The notes under the pieces are model-generated. The model was not told the DNA's origin. It saw nothing but the letters and a program-made list of their open reading frames with translations, and made no database searches. This document shows, piece after piece, positions 4,394 to 8,974 of a stretch of DNA of 8,974 nucleotides (its first letter is position 1; the number at the start of each line of letters is the position of its first letter). A program made the translations under genes and the position numbers. The DNA is from Clostridia bacterium (lineage in GTDB: Bacteria > Bacillota > Clostridia > Oscillospirales > Acutalibacteraceae). The stretch lies in contig CAAGHB010000041.1 in NCBI GenBank assembly GCA_900769535.1, positions 1 through 8,974 on the forward strand. Direction: 5' to 3'.

Positions 4394-5299
4394 ATGGCAA
4401 AAAAGCATCCAGGATTTTGTGCGTTATGTGGCGAATACCTTGATGATTTATCATTCGAGCACATCCCTCCAAGATCAGCATTTAATAAATTCCCTGTGAG
4501 GGCTGTTTCTGGAAAAGATTTTATCGGAAAGACTACTGTTCCTTGGGATTTGAACCATTTACCTTACGACAATTTACAGAGAGGTATGGGGGAATACTCA
4601 TTATGCTCTGTTTGTAATAGTACGGCAGGAGTCTGGTATGTAAAGGAATATAAAAAAATTTCTCGTATTTTTGTTGAAGCGCTGGCGCAGATCACATCAG
4701 CAGATTTTCCCCAGTGTATTGAAATAAAAGAGATGCATCCTTTGCGTTTTATTAAACAGGTTATTTGTATGTTTTGTTCGGTAAATAATCAAGAGTCTTT
4801 ACGAGCTTATAATATGACAGAACAAGAAATACCTTCGCAGGATAACCCGTTCATGCAAATGATGATTGAATCCAAAAAGAGTTTATATCAAGCATCAAAA
4901 TTGGTTGATGAACTTAGAAGATTTGTTCTCGATAAAAATGCAAGTGGTTTAGATAGCAAGAAATTCAAGGTTTGCATGTATGTTACCAAAAGTAGCTTGC
5001 ACAAATTAAATGGGTTATCAAGCGCTATGAAAATCAAGAATAACACTTTCTCTATTTCAAGCGAAATATCAACCTTTCCTCTCGGCTTTATATTATATTT
5101 TAATCCTACGGAGGATTTAGAATATAAAGGTGTTGATATAACTAATTTTGCAAACTGTAATTATGATGATATTGCGAGTGTCCGGATGCCAATATTTGTT
5201 TATGAAATGAATACATGGGTGCCGCTTGATTATCGCACTAAAGCAGAAATACAAAAAGGGATAAATGAAGCTGAAGATTTCCTGAAAAACAGGCAGTGA
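4394..5299 (+). CDS. HNH-like zinc-binding protein, putative endonuclease, 301 aa
   Basis: The N-terminal 80 residues have the layout of a zinc-stapled HNH domain: CALC (C9, C12), then FEHIPPRSAFN with E22-H23, then CSVCN (C71, C74, N75). EH followed by PP and a CxxCN pair is common in stand-alone HNH proteins, where the histidine of the EH/DH step is the catalytic base. The 48-residue gap between the two motifs is longer than usual. Residues 85-301 match nothing I know; they contain an amphipathic stretch (84-100), a hydrophobic segment with cysteines, FIKQVICMFC (118-127), and a charged C-terminal helix. No membrane segment is evident. The start is supported by AGGAGG 5 nt upstream and a consensus promoter. 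Nuclease activity and a defensive role are inference from the motif and the tRNA-island setting; a nucleic-acid-binding or inactive form is possible. Confidence 0.8.
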   Translation: MAKKHPGFCALCGEYLDDLSFEHIPPRSAFNKFPVRAVSGKDFIGKTTVPWDLNHLPYDNLQRGMGEYSLCSVCNSTAGVWYVKEYKKISRIFVEALAQITSADFPQCIEIKEMHPLRFIKQVICMFCSVNNQESLRAYNMTEQEIPSQDNPFMQMMIESKKSLYQASKLVDELRRFVLDKNASGLDSKKFKVCMYVTKSSLHKLNGLSSAMKIKNNTFSISSEISTFPLGFILYFNPTEDLEYKGVDITNFANCNYDDIASVRMPIFVYEMNTWVPLDYRTKAEIQKGINEAEDFLKNRQ

Positions 5300-5325
5300 A
5301 ATATTGGAAAAGTTGAGGGAATAAG

Positions 5326-5711
5326 ATGACCGTCAAAAAGAAAAAAGAATTTGTAATTAACAACGTTCGGCTCATGGCTGAGTGGGATTGGGAGAAAAAC
5401 AATGCAATCGGTCTCGATTCTTGCAAATTAACAATAGGTTTTCACAAGCAAAAGTTTGCAACCGAGTAAACGGCAGAGGGTGCCCCGAGTGATATAAAGC
5501 GCAAAAGGGGCAACGACAAATAAATATGTATGATGCCGATACTTTTGCATTCATTGCATCCTTTGATAGCGTTAAAGCCGTTTGTGATTTCTTGGGTTTA
5601 GATAGCAAAAAAGCGAACGGAACCATCTCTCGCGTGTGTAGAAGAGAGCAAAAAACGCTAATGAAAAAGTATGTTTTAAGGAATGCCGATGATGATGAAT
5701 TTAGCAAATAA
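5326..5711 (+). pseudogene. Decayed zinc-ribbon (DUF4379-like) / NUMOD1 protein
   Basis: The first open part (ATG 5326, stop 5467-5469, GAGGGA ribosome site) encodes 47 residues including LMAEWDWEKNNAIGLDSCKL, the start typical of DUF4379-type zinc-ribbon repeats (AEWD..KN..gl.p.kl..gs.kk). The expected WWKC..GHEW section is missing. In the next frame NGRGCPE (5469-5489), the end of such a ribbon, runs into TGA (5490-5492) where a cysteine is expected. The same frame then stays open to 5711, with YDADTFAFIASFDSVKAVCD and LGLDS..GTISRVCR, a good match to the NUMOD1/IENR DNA-binding module of homing-type nucleases. Internal deletion, frameshift and nonsense codon together mark a pseudogene. The 61-codon tail (ATG 5526) could still be made, but no ribosome site is evident. 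Confidence 0.7.
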
Positions 5712-5732
5712 AATATACCGTTGAGTAACGAT

Positions 5733-5746
5733 GTGAGGGTTCGAAT
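5733..5746 (+). repeat. tRNA-Ser T-arm core, direct copy (att-like site)
   Basis: GTGAGGGTTCGAAT shares GAGGGTTCGAAT (12 bp, same orientation) with the T arm of tRNA-Ser at 3523-3534. It is followed by ATATCTTTTTGTAGCCC (5768-5784) and lies just beyond the 3' end of the recombinase operon, a normal place for an attachment site. The flanks do not make a tRNA. Confidence 0.6.
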
Positions 5747-5767
5747 TCATACGCAAAAATGCCAAAA

Positions 5768-5784
5768 ATATCTTTTTGTAGCCC
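5768..5784 (+). repeat. Arm-type repeat, inverted partner of 4167-4184
   Basis: ATATCTTTTTGTAGCCC recurs, with one additional T, on the opposite strand at 4167-4184. It stands 22 bp after the att-like core at 5733-5746. Confidence 0.55.
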
Positions 5785-5794
5785 ATAGACAGTA

Positions 5795-5830
5795 AAAAAG
5801 CAGTAGGTTTTTGCCTACTGCTTTTTATTT
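5795..5830 (-). terminator. Terminator of the recombinase operon
   Basis: AAAAAGCAGTAGG (5795-5807) pairs over 13 bp with CCTACTGCTTTTT (5814-5826). On the minus strand a U-rich run follows the stem. The stop codon of the last operon gene (5825-5827) overlaps the arm. A-rich and T-rich flanks on both sides make it potentially bidirectional. Confidence 0.85.
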
Positions 5831-6355
5831 TTTCGCCAGTTTCATCATTTGTTTTATTTCTTCGATTTGTTGCAAATGGCGTGGAGATTTTTGAGGCAGG
5901 GTGGTGTAGGTTGGTGAAGTTAAGAAATTAAGCAACTCAACTTTTTTGATAAGGTGTTTTTTAAGGAATGGCACACTATGAAGCCATCCCTTTTGGAGCC
6001 ACCGGTAAATTGTAGGTTTGCCGTAGCCTGTTATTTCACTTACCTGTGAGGTTGTAAGTATATCATTTTCATTTCGAAGTAGTGTGTAGAAATAATCGTG
6101 AAGGATTGTTTCATCAAGCCGAATTGCCTCCTTTTTGGCGGGATTCGAATTAGTTCCTGGAAACATTCCTACAGCGAAATTGAAAGGATGTTCTATGTAG
6201 TATTCTACGTCAGAGAGTTTAACACGATATTGTCTGGTTTTCTTGCCTGTGTTAATGCAAGGTATAATCCCGTTATCAAGTATATATTTTGCCTTTCGCT
6301 TACTAATGTGAAGCATTCGGCAAACCTGTTCTTGTGTTACATACATGTTTTCCAT
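5825..6355 (-). CDS. Protein with two helix-turn-helix domains (excisionase/AlpA-like regulator)
   Basis: A 176-residue protein with two separate MerR/AlpA-type (HTH_17-like) segments. The first covers about 5-54: YVTQEQVCRMLHISKRKAKY, then a wing-like RQYRVKLSDVEYYI. The second covers about 99-147: ILTTSQVSEITGYGKPTIYRWLQKG followed by a short hairpin. A linker of about 45 residues and a lysine-rich tail separate and follow them. Such proteins bind direct repeats at attachment sites and direct excision, or act as regulators. The ATG at 6355 overlaps the TAA of the recombinase by one base (TAATG), so translation is coupled and it is the third gene of the operon. Its position next to the att-like core at 5733 fits an architectural role; that role is inference. 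Confidence 0.8.
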   Translation of the reverse strand: MENMYVTQEQVCRMLHISKRKAKYILDNGIIPCINTGKKTRQYRVKLSDVEYYIEHPFNFAVGMFPGTNSNPAKKEAIRLDETILHDYFYTLLRNENDILTTSQVSEITGYGKPTIYRWLQKGWLHSVPFLKKHLIKKVELLNFLTSPTYTTLPQKSPRHLQQIEEIKQMMKLAKK

Positions 6356-7698
6356 TAAAATTCCATCTCCGTTTCGGGCTTGGATTGATACATTTTTTCA
6401 ATACTTTCGCCAACTCTTTCGAGTTCTTTTGAGTCTGGGTGAACATAGAATTTTGAAGTGGTCTCTGAGGTGGTGTGGCGAAGCCATTTTTGGATATGCT
6501 TGATACTCCAATTTTCTTCAAAGAGTCGTGTAGCTGTTGTGTGTCGAATATCGTGGAATCGAATTTTTTGCATACCGAGTTTTTTTAATAGTAACCGAAA
6601 ATGATTGGTAACGTAGGTGGGTGTTATTATATATCCATCTTGCCTTACAAAGACGTAGTCTTCAAAACGGTTGTCGTAACAGTTGCCAAAGAGCTCCTTG
6701 TTACGTTCGGTTTCGGCTTTTATTTTTTTAAGAATATCGACCACGGCCGAAAGTAGTGGCATTTCAGTAGCACTACTATCTGTTTTTAACTCGTTTTGTT
6801 CTACGATATGGCATTTTCCTTCAGTGGAATACACTTTGTTTACGCCCTTAAATTGTTTCAAAATATCTTCTCGGCTATATTTCATTGGAACATCTATAAT
6901 TGATGTTTCCAATGAAATTGTCTTTTTTTCAAAGTCGATTTGAGACCATTTCCACCCTAACACTTCTGCTCGGCGAAGAGCATAGTATAGTGTTATTGCC
7001 ACCAGAGGACCAATGCGGTCATCAGAGTTTAAAAGTTTATCAGTAAAATTTTTCAGATCTTCTTTTTTGTAAGTGGTAGTTTTGAAGCTGCTATCACCAA
7101 AGGCACCTCGAACGAAAAGGTCAAATGGATTAACGGCAATCGCTCCTTCACGAATGGCTTCTTTGAAAGCGAGTGTGAGCAATGCTTTGTATCGTGTTTT
7201 GGTGGTTCTTGCCAACCCATCGTCATCAAAGGTCTTAAAAAACTCTTTTAAGACGCTGTAATCTACTTGTTCGACTGTGTATTTGCCGTGGAAGAAAGCT
7301 TTTATTCTTCCGTTACATTGTGCGCGGTATGTATCATAGGTTTTGATATGAAGTGTTTTTGACACGGATTCGATATATGATGAAACATATTCGTAGAAAT
7401 CCGTAGTTTGAATTATACGAGCGTGTCGTTCTTTGTAGGTCATATTCATATATTCCTGGTTTTCCAAGAATAATTTTTCTTGTTCGGCATCTTCTTCTGT
7501 TATAAAAAAATGGAGTTTATTATTTGCTTCTTTTTTAGTGATACCGCCGTCGTTTCGTTTTAACGAAATTTTGCCGATTTTCTTCCATTTTGATTTTCTT
7601 TTGCCGGTTTCGAAATCGGTGATGTTAAGTACTGCGTGCCATGCACCATTCTTTTGTTGAACACTGCCCGTTACGGGCTTACGTACGGTATTTGTCAT
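6355..7698 (-). CDS. int: Tyrosine recombinase / site-specific integrase
   Basis: A 447-residue phage/ICE-type integrase. Residues 8-70 form an arm-binding-like N-terminal domain (GSVQQKNGAWHAVLNI..KRKSKWKKIG). About 100-190 is the SAM-like core-binding domain, and 210-425 the catalytic domain. All catalytic residues are visible: R242 in YALRRAEVLGW, K305 in ELKTDSSATEMPL, H382 and R385 in FHDIRHTTATRL, H408 in WLRHTT, and the nucleophile Y418 in KFYVHPDS. The length and motif spacing are normal, so the enzyme is probably active. It overlaps the upstream small gene by four bases (ATGA) and the downstream HTH gene by one. The likely target is the tRNA-Ser T arm (3523-3534), because that core recurs beside the operon; target choice is inference. 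Confidence 0.95.
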   Translation of the reverse strand: MTNTVRKPVTGSVQQKNGAWHAVLNITDFETGKRKSKWKKIGKISLKRNDGGITKKEANNKLHFFITEEDAEQEKLFLENQEYMNMTYKERHARIIQTTDFYEYVSSYIESVSKTLHIKTYDTYRAQCNGRIKAFFHGKYTVEQVDYSVLKEFFKTFDDDGLARTTKTRYKALLTLAFKEAIREGAIAVNPFDLFVRGAFGDSSFKTTTYKKEDLKNFTDKLLNSDDRIGPLVAITLYYALRRAEVLGWKWSQIDFEKKTISLETSIIDVPMKYSREDILKQFKGVNKVYSTEGKCHIVEQNELKTDSSATEMPLLSAVVDILKKIKAETERNKELFGNCYDNRFEDYVFVRQDGYIITPTYVTNHFRLLLKKLGMQKIRFHDIRHTTATRLFEENWSIKHIQKWLRHTTSETTSKFYVHPDSKELERVGESIEKMYQSKPETEMEF

Positions 7699-7910
7699 AT
7701 TGCAGCCCCGCCTTCAAGAAAGTTTAATACGGATTTCTTGTATATACGGTATCCTTTGCCACATATCGTTCCAGATATTTTATTTTCTTTTATTAACTTT
7801 CTTACGAAATATTCGGAGCATTGTAAAGTAATGCTTACCTCACATACGTTGAGGACATCGGGCATGTCTTCGAATTTTATTACGTTTGTATTTTTTGACT
7901 TATTTGTCAT
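7695..7910 (-). CDS. Small excisionase-like helix-turn-helix protein, 71 aa
   Basis: A 71-residue protein of the excisionase/DNA-binding HTH group. The segment DVLNVCEVSITLQCSEYFVRKLI (18-40) gives a helix-turn-helix, followed by a wing, KISGTICGKGYRIYKKSVLNFL (44-65). This is the usual layout, where one residue row ends in a helix marking the choice of site. The ATG at 7910 has a very strong ribosome site, AAAGGAGG (plus 7920-7927), 9 nt upstream. Its stop overlaps the integrase start (ATGA, 7695-7698), so both are coupled; it probably sets the direction of recombination or represses the operon. No good promoter lies immediately upstream. The nearest strong one is at 8367-8395 behind a long leader. 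Confidence 0.8.
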   Translation of the reverse strand: MTNKSKNTNVIKFEDMPDVLNVCEVSITLQCSEYFVRKLIKENKISGTICGKGYRIYKKSVLNFLEGGAAI

Positions 7911-8055
7911 ATTTAATGACCTCCTTTATTTGATATGGTTTTACATATCTTGAAAGTATAAATAGCTGCTTTGTTATGGCGGCTATATTTTTGTCAAATT
8001 TAATATGACAGAAAATTTGAAAATTTTTTATCCAAATTGCAACGGATTCGAATTT

Positions 8056-8084
8056 TTGACTTAAAAAATTGTTTTTTTATAAAA
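8056..8084 (+). promoter_or_regulatory. Possible promoter pointing into the leader region
   Basis: TTGACT (8056-8061), 17 bp, TAAAAT (8079-8084). RNA from here would be antisense to the minus-strand leader and could run to the hairpin at 8317-8335. The tract is very A+T-rich, so a chance match is possible. Confidence 0.35.
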
Positions 8085-8217
8085 TGTTTGGTCAATGAAT
8101 CGCCTTCCGATTGATTTTGGAGTTTGTTTTTTGTGATTCGCTACGGGTTACAGTTCCGGACAAGCCATCTTTCTTGGTACGCCTGATGCCTACTTCGCCA
8201 AAAGCGTCTTGTCAAAT

Positions 8218-8240
8218 CCACTATTCAGTTTTCAAGGTGC
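8218..8240 (-). promoter_or_regulatory. boxA-like antitermination sequence
   Basis: On the minus strand the core reads CACCTTGAAAACTGAATAG (within 8218-8240). It closely resembles the CTTTGAAAACT boxA region of Firmicutes rRNA leaders and the CCTTGAAAACTG sequence of clostridial 16S-23S spacers. It lies just after the intrinsic terminator at 8254-8300. Similarity is by eye. Confidence 0.45.
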
Positions 8241-8253
8241 GTTTTTGGGGGAC

Positions 8254-8300
8254 AAAAAAGGAGGATAAAGTTAGCCCTTCGGCTTGACTTTAATCCCCCT
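8254..8300 (-). terminator. Intrinsic terminator/attenuator in the leader
   Basis: On the minus strand the arm at plus 8281-8300 (AGGGGGATTAAAGTCAAGCC) pairs with plus 8259-8276 (GGCTAACTTTATCCTCCT), with a few mismatches, around the loop GAAG. Six U residues (plus 8254-8259 AAAAAA) follow. It is a classical terminator about 100 nt downstream of the promoter at 8367-8395 and upstream of the recombinase operon. Confidence 0.75.
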
Positions 8301-8316
8301 CGAAAAACGAGCTTGT

Positions 8317-8335
8317 GAAACGAATTTTCCGTTTC
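8317..8335. other. Small leader hairpin
   Basis: GAAACG (8317-8322) pairs with CGTTTC (8330-8335). It forms on both strands. On the plus strand a T-rich run follows (8336-8353), so it could end an RNA from the 8056 promoter. On the minus strand it is the first structure after the predicted start. A tiny CTCG/CGAG hairpin lies beside it at 8299-8311. Confidence 0.4.
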
Positions 8336-8366
8336 GTTATATTTAATTTTTTTGCCCTCTAATTTA

Positions 8367-8395
8367 ATTCTAACACCGAAATAAATTCGTGTCAA
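8367..8395 (-). promoter_or_regulatory. Strong sigma-A promoter with A-rich upstream tract
   Basis: On the minus strand TTGACA (plus 8390-8395, exact consensus), 17 bp, TAGAAT (plus 8367-8372, one mismatch). The DNA upstream on that strand (plus 8396-8465) is a run of A-tracts resembling an UP element. The start would be near 8360. It points to the leader and, beyond it, the recombinase operon. Confidence 0.8.
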
Positions 8396-8639
8396 CTTTT
8401 CTGCTTTTGTTTTTTTTAACGTTCAGAAAGCTTAATTTTCTTTTGTTTTTTCTCTTTTTTGCTTTGGAAAAGGTTCAGGAAAAAAGTTTTGATTTTTTAA
8501 AATTTTCTGTTTCCAAGCGTATTTTCTTTTACGCTAACAATATGAAAGATGCCCAAACGATACAAACTAAAAAAATCAAAAATGTCTTCTGAATTGTTTT
8601 CCTATTTATTTAGAAAAAGCGGATAATATAAATGTTAAA

Positions 8640-8680
8640 AAAGTAAGACGCCCGAGATAACGCCTTAGGCGTCTTACTTT
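8640..8680 (-). terminator. Terminator after the right-end gene
   Basis: AAAGTAAGACGCC (8640-8652) pairs perfectly over 13 bp with GGCGTCTTACTTT (8668-8680). On the minus strand the stem is followed by a U run. It lies 30 bp beyond the stop of the gene ending at 8710. Confidence 0.9.
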
Positions 8681-8709
8681 CGGTTAGATTATGTTATTTT
8701 ATTTTGTTT

Positions 8710-8974
8710 TTAGTCGTCGAAGTTTAGTTCTCCCGAGGCCATCATTTCTCCGACACGTTTACTTATATCCATCAGGGTGTCCCAGTCGGGGAGTTTGATG
8801 TTTGCGTCTTCCTCGCGTTCTTTTTCCATCATGACCTCTGCTTTTGCAGCTTCTTCGGGAGTCGCTATTTTGCAGGTGGTGATGAAGGAGCCTCCCGTGA
8901 AGGTTACCACTTCGCCGTCGTCTATTTTGTTGAGGATCGCTTTTGCGGTTTCTTCTCTCACGTTATCCGGGACA
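8710..8974 (-). CDS. C-terminal part of an unidentified protein (partial)
   Basis: The frame is open from the window's right edge to TAA at 8710-8712. A GTG at 8961 could be a start, but no ribosome site precedes it and the frame stays open to the edge (VPDN before VREET), so the gene probably begins outside the window. Visible residues: ILNKIDDGEVVTFTGGSFIT suggests a small beta unit, then an acidic, methionine-rich helical part (EEAAKAEVMMEKEREED) and an end of MASGELNFDD. No family recognised. Base composition resembles the core genes at the left, so this is probably outside the mobile region. A strong terminator follows. Confidence 0.6.
   Translation of the reverse strand, partial: VPDNVREETAKAILNKIDDGEVVTFTGGSFITTCKIATPEEAAKAEVMMEKEREEDANIKLPDWDTLMDISKRVGEMMASGELNFDD

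Larger units (their letters stand above)
3535..8053. mobile_element. Candidate tRNA-Ser-anchored integrative element(s), limits uncertain
   Basis: The region is more A+T-rich than both flanks, begins at the T arm of an intact tRNA-Ser, carries cargo of unknown function plus a decayed nuclease-like gene, and holds an xis-int-HTH operon. Core copies at 4288-4300 and 5733-5746 suggest at least two units or a rearranged one. The right end is not clear: GGATTCGAAT at 8044-8053 resembles the core with one mismatch, but the same 10-mer also occurs inside the HTH gene near 6142, so it is weak evidence. Confidence 0.45.
7928..8709. other. Long non-coding stretch upstream of the recombinase operon
   Basis: No convincing protein gene lies here. 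7928-8090 is A+T-rich with no clear promoter toward the operon. 8091-8340 is less A+T-rich and holds hairpins, an intrinsic terminator and a boxA-like sequence, all best read on the minus strand. 8367-8395 is a strong minus-strand promoter. 8396-8640 is a T-rich (A-rich on the minus strand) low-complexity tract in which I see no gene. Confidence 0.6.

Noticed and set aside
7992..7997. TTGACA on the minus strand as a -35 for the excisionase-integrase operon
   Set aside because: No acceptable -10 lies 15-19 bp downstream; the best TATACT-like box (plus 7955-7960) is about 31 bp away.
8044..8053. GGATTCGAAT as the right attachment site
   Set aside because: One mismatch to the tRNA core over only 10 bp, and the same 10-mer occurs inside the HTH gene near 6142, so chance is likely. 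Kept only as a tentative border.
8092..8211. 39-codon minus-strand frame in the leader (includes RRTKKDGLSGTVTRSESQ)
   Set aside because: No ATG or GTG start and no ribosome site; it is open from stop to stop only. It may reflect chance in a less A+T-rich leader, though a conserved sequence search would settle it.
8090..8400. An rRNA operon
   Set aside because: The promoter and boxA-like sequence look ribosomal, but no 16S, 23S or 5S sequence follows in either direction within the window.
8389..8592. 67-codon plus-strand open frame rich in F and L
   Set aside because: A low-complexity T-rich tract gives it, it overlaps the minus-strand promoter, and no ribosome site precedes it. It is better seen as A-tract DNA upstream of the 8367-8395 promoter.
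1..8974. CRISPR array
   Set aside because: No series of regularly spaced repeats of 24-40 bp was seen; repeated words are short and occur two or three times only.

Overview
The window looks like a chromosome segment from a low-to-moderate G+C Gram-positive, spore-forming bacterium of the Clostridia, probably an Oscillospiraceae/Ruminococcaceae-type gut anaerobe. The evidence is a stage V sporulation gene (spoVAE), a PduL phosphotransacylase, a C_GCAxxG_C_C-family protein, strong AGGAGG-type ribosome sites, and many -35/-10 pairs with 17-bp spacing. The exact genus cannot be read from this sequence.

Left part (1-3020), ordinary chromosome with balanced base composition. It starts with the last 27 codons of an unidentified gene. 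A hairpin separates this from a convergent two-gene operon on the minus strand: an Mrp/NBP35-type Fe-S carrier ATPase, followed with a one-base stop/start overlap (TAATG) by a cysteine-rich C_GCAxxG_C_C protein. A small unknown gene (1531-1881, +) is read divergently from it; their -35 boxes are 7 bp apart. Then come spoVAE and pduL on the minus strand. The hairpin between these two would bury the spoVAE ribosome site in read-through RNA, and its loop contains a candidate forespore (sigma-G-like) -10 element.

Middle part (3137-8090), visibly more A+T-rich. This is a mobile or formerly mobile region anchored at an intact tRNA-Ser(CGA). Upstream of the tRNA are two truncated 5' copies of a tRNA-Ser, preceded by a perfect consensus promoter. 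Downstream are a small Cys-cluster protein, a stand-alone HNH-like zinc protein of 301 aa, and a decayed zinc-ribbon/NUMOD1 gene. A tightly overlapped minus-strand operon follows: a small excisionase-like protein, a tyrosine recombinase with all catalytic residues, and a protein with two helix-turn-helix domains. Copies of the tRNA T-arm core lie at 4288-4300 (inverted) and 5733-5746 (direct), each linked to an ATATCTTT-type motif. This suggests more than one integration event at the tRNA and at least one rearrangement.

Right part (8050-8974). Upstream of the recombinase operon is a long untranslated region. Read on the minus strand it has a strong promoter with an A-rich upstream tract, an intrinsic terminator about 100 nt downstream, and then a boxA-like sequence resembling rRNA leaders. 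It could be an attenuated leader or small RNA feeding the integrase operon, or a piece of rRNA-leader-type DNA bordering the element. The window ends in the C-terminal part of an unidentified minus-strand gene with its own terminator.

No CRISPR array, rRNA gene or complete known defence system is visible. The most unusual signals are the tRNA-Ser debris with repeated attachment-like cores, the attenuated boxA leader, and the hairpin-masked spoVAE start.
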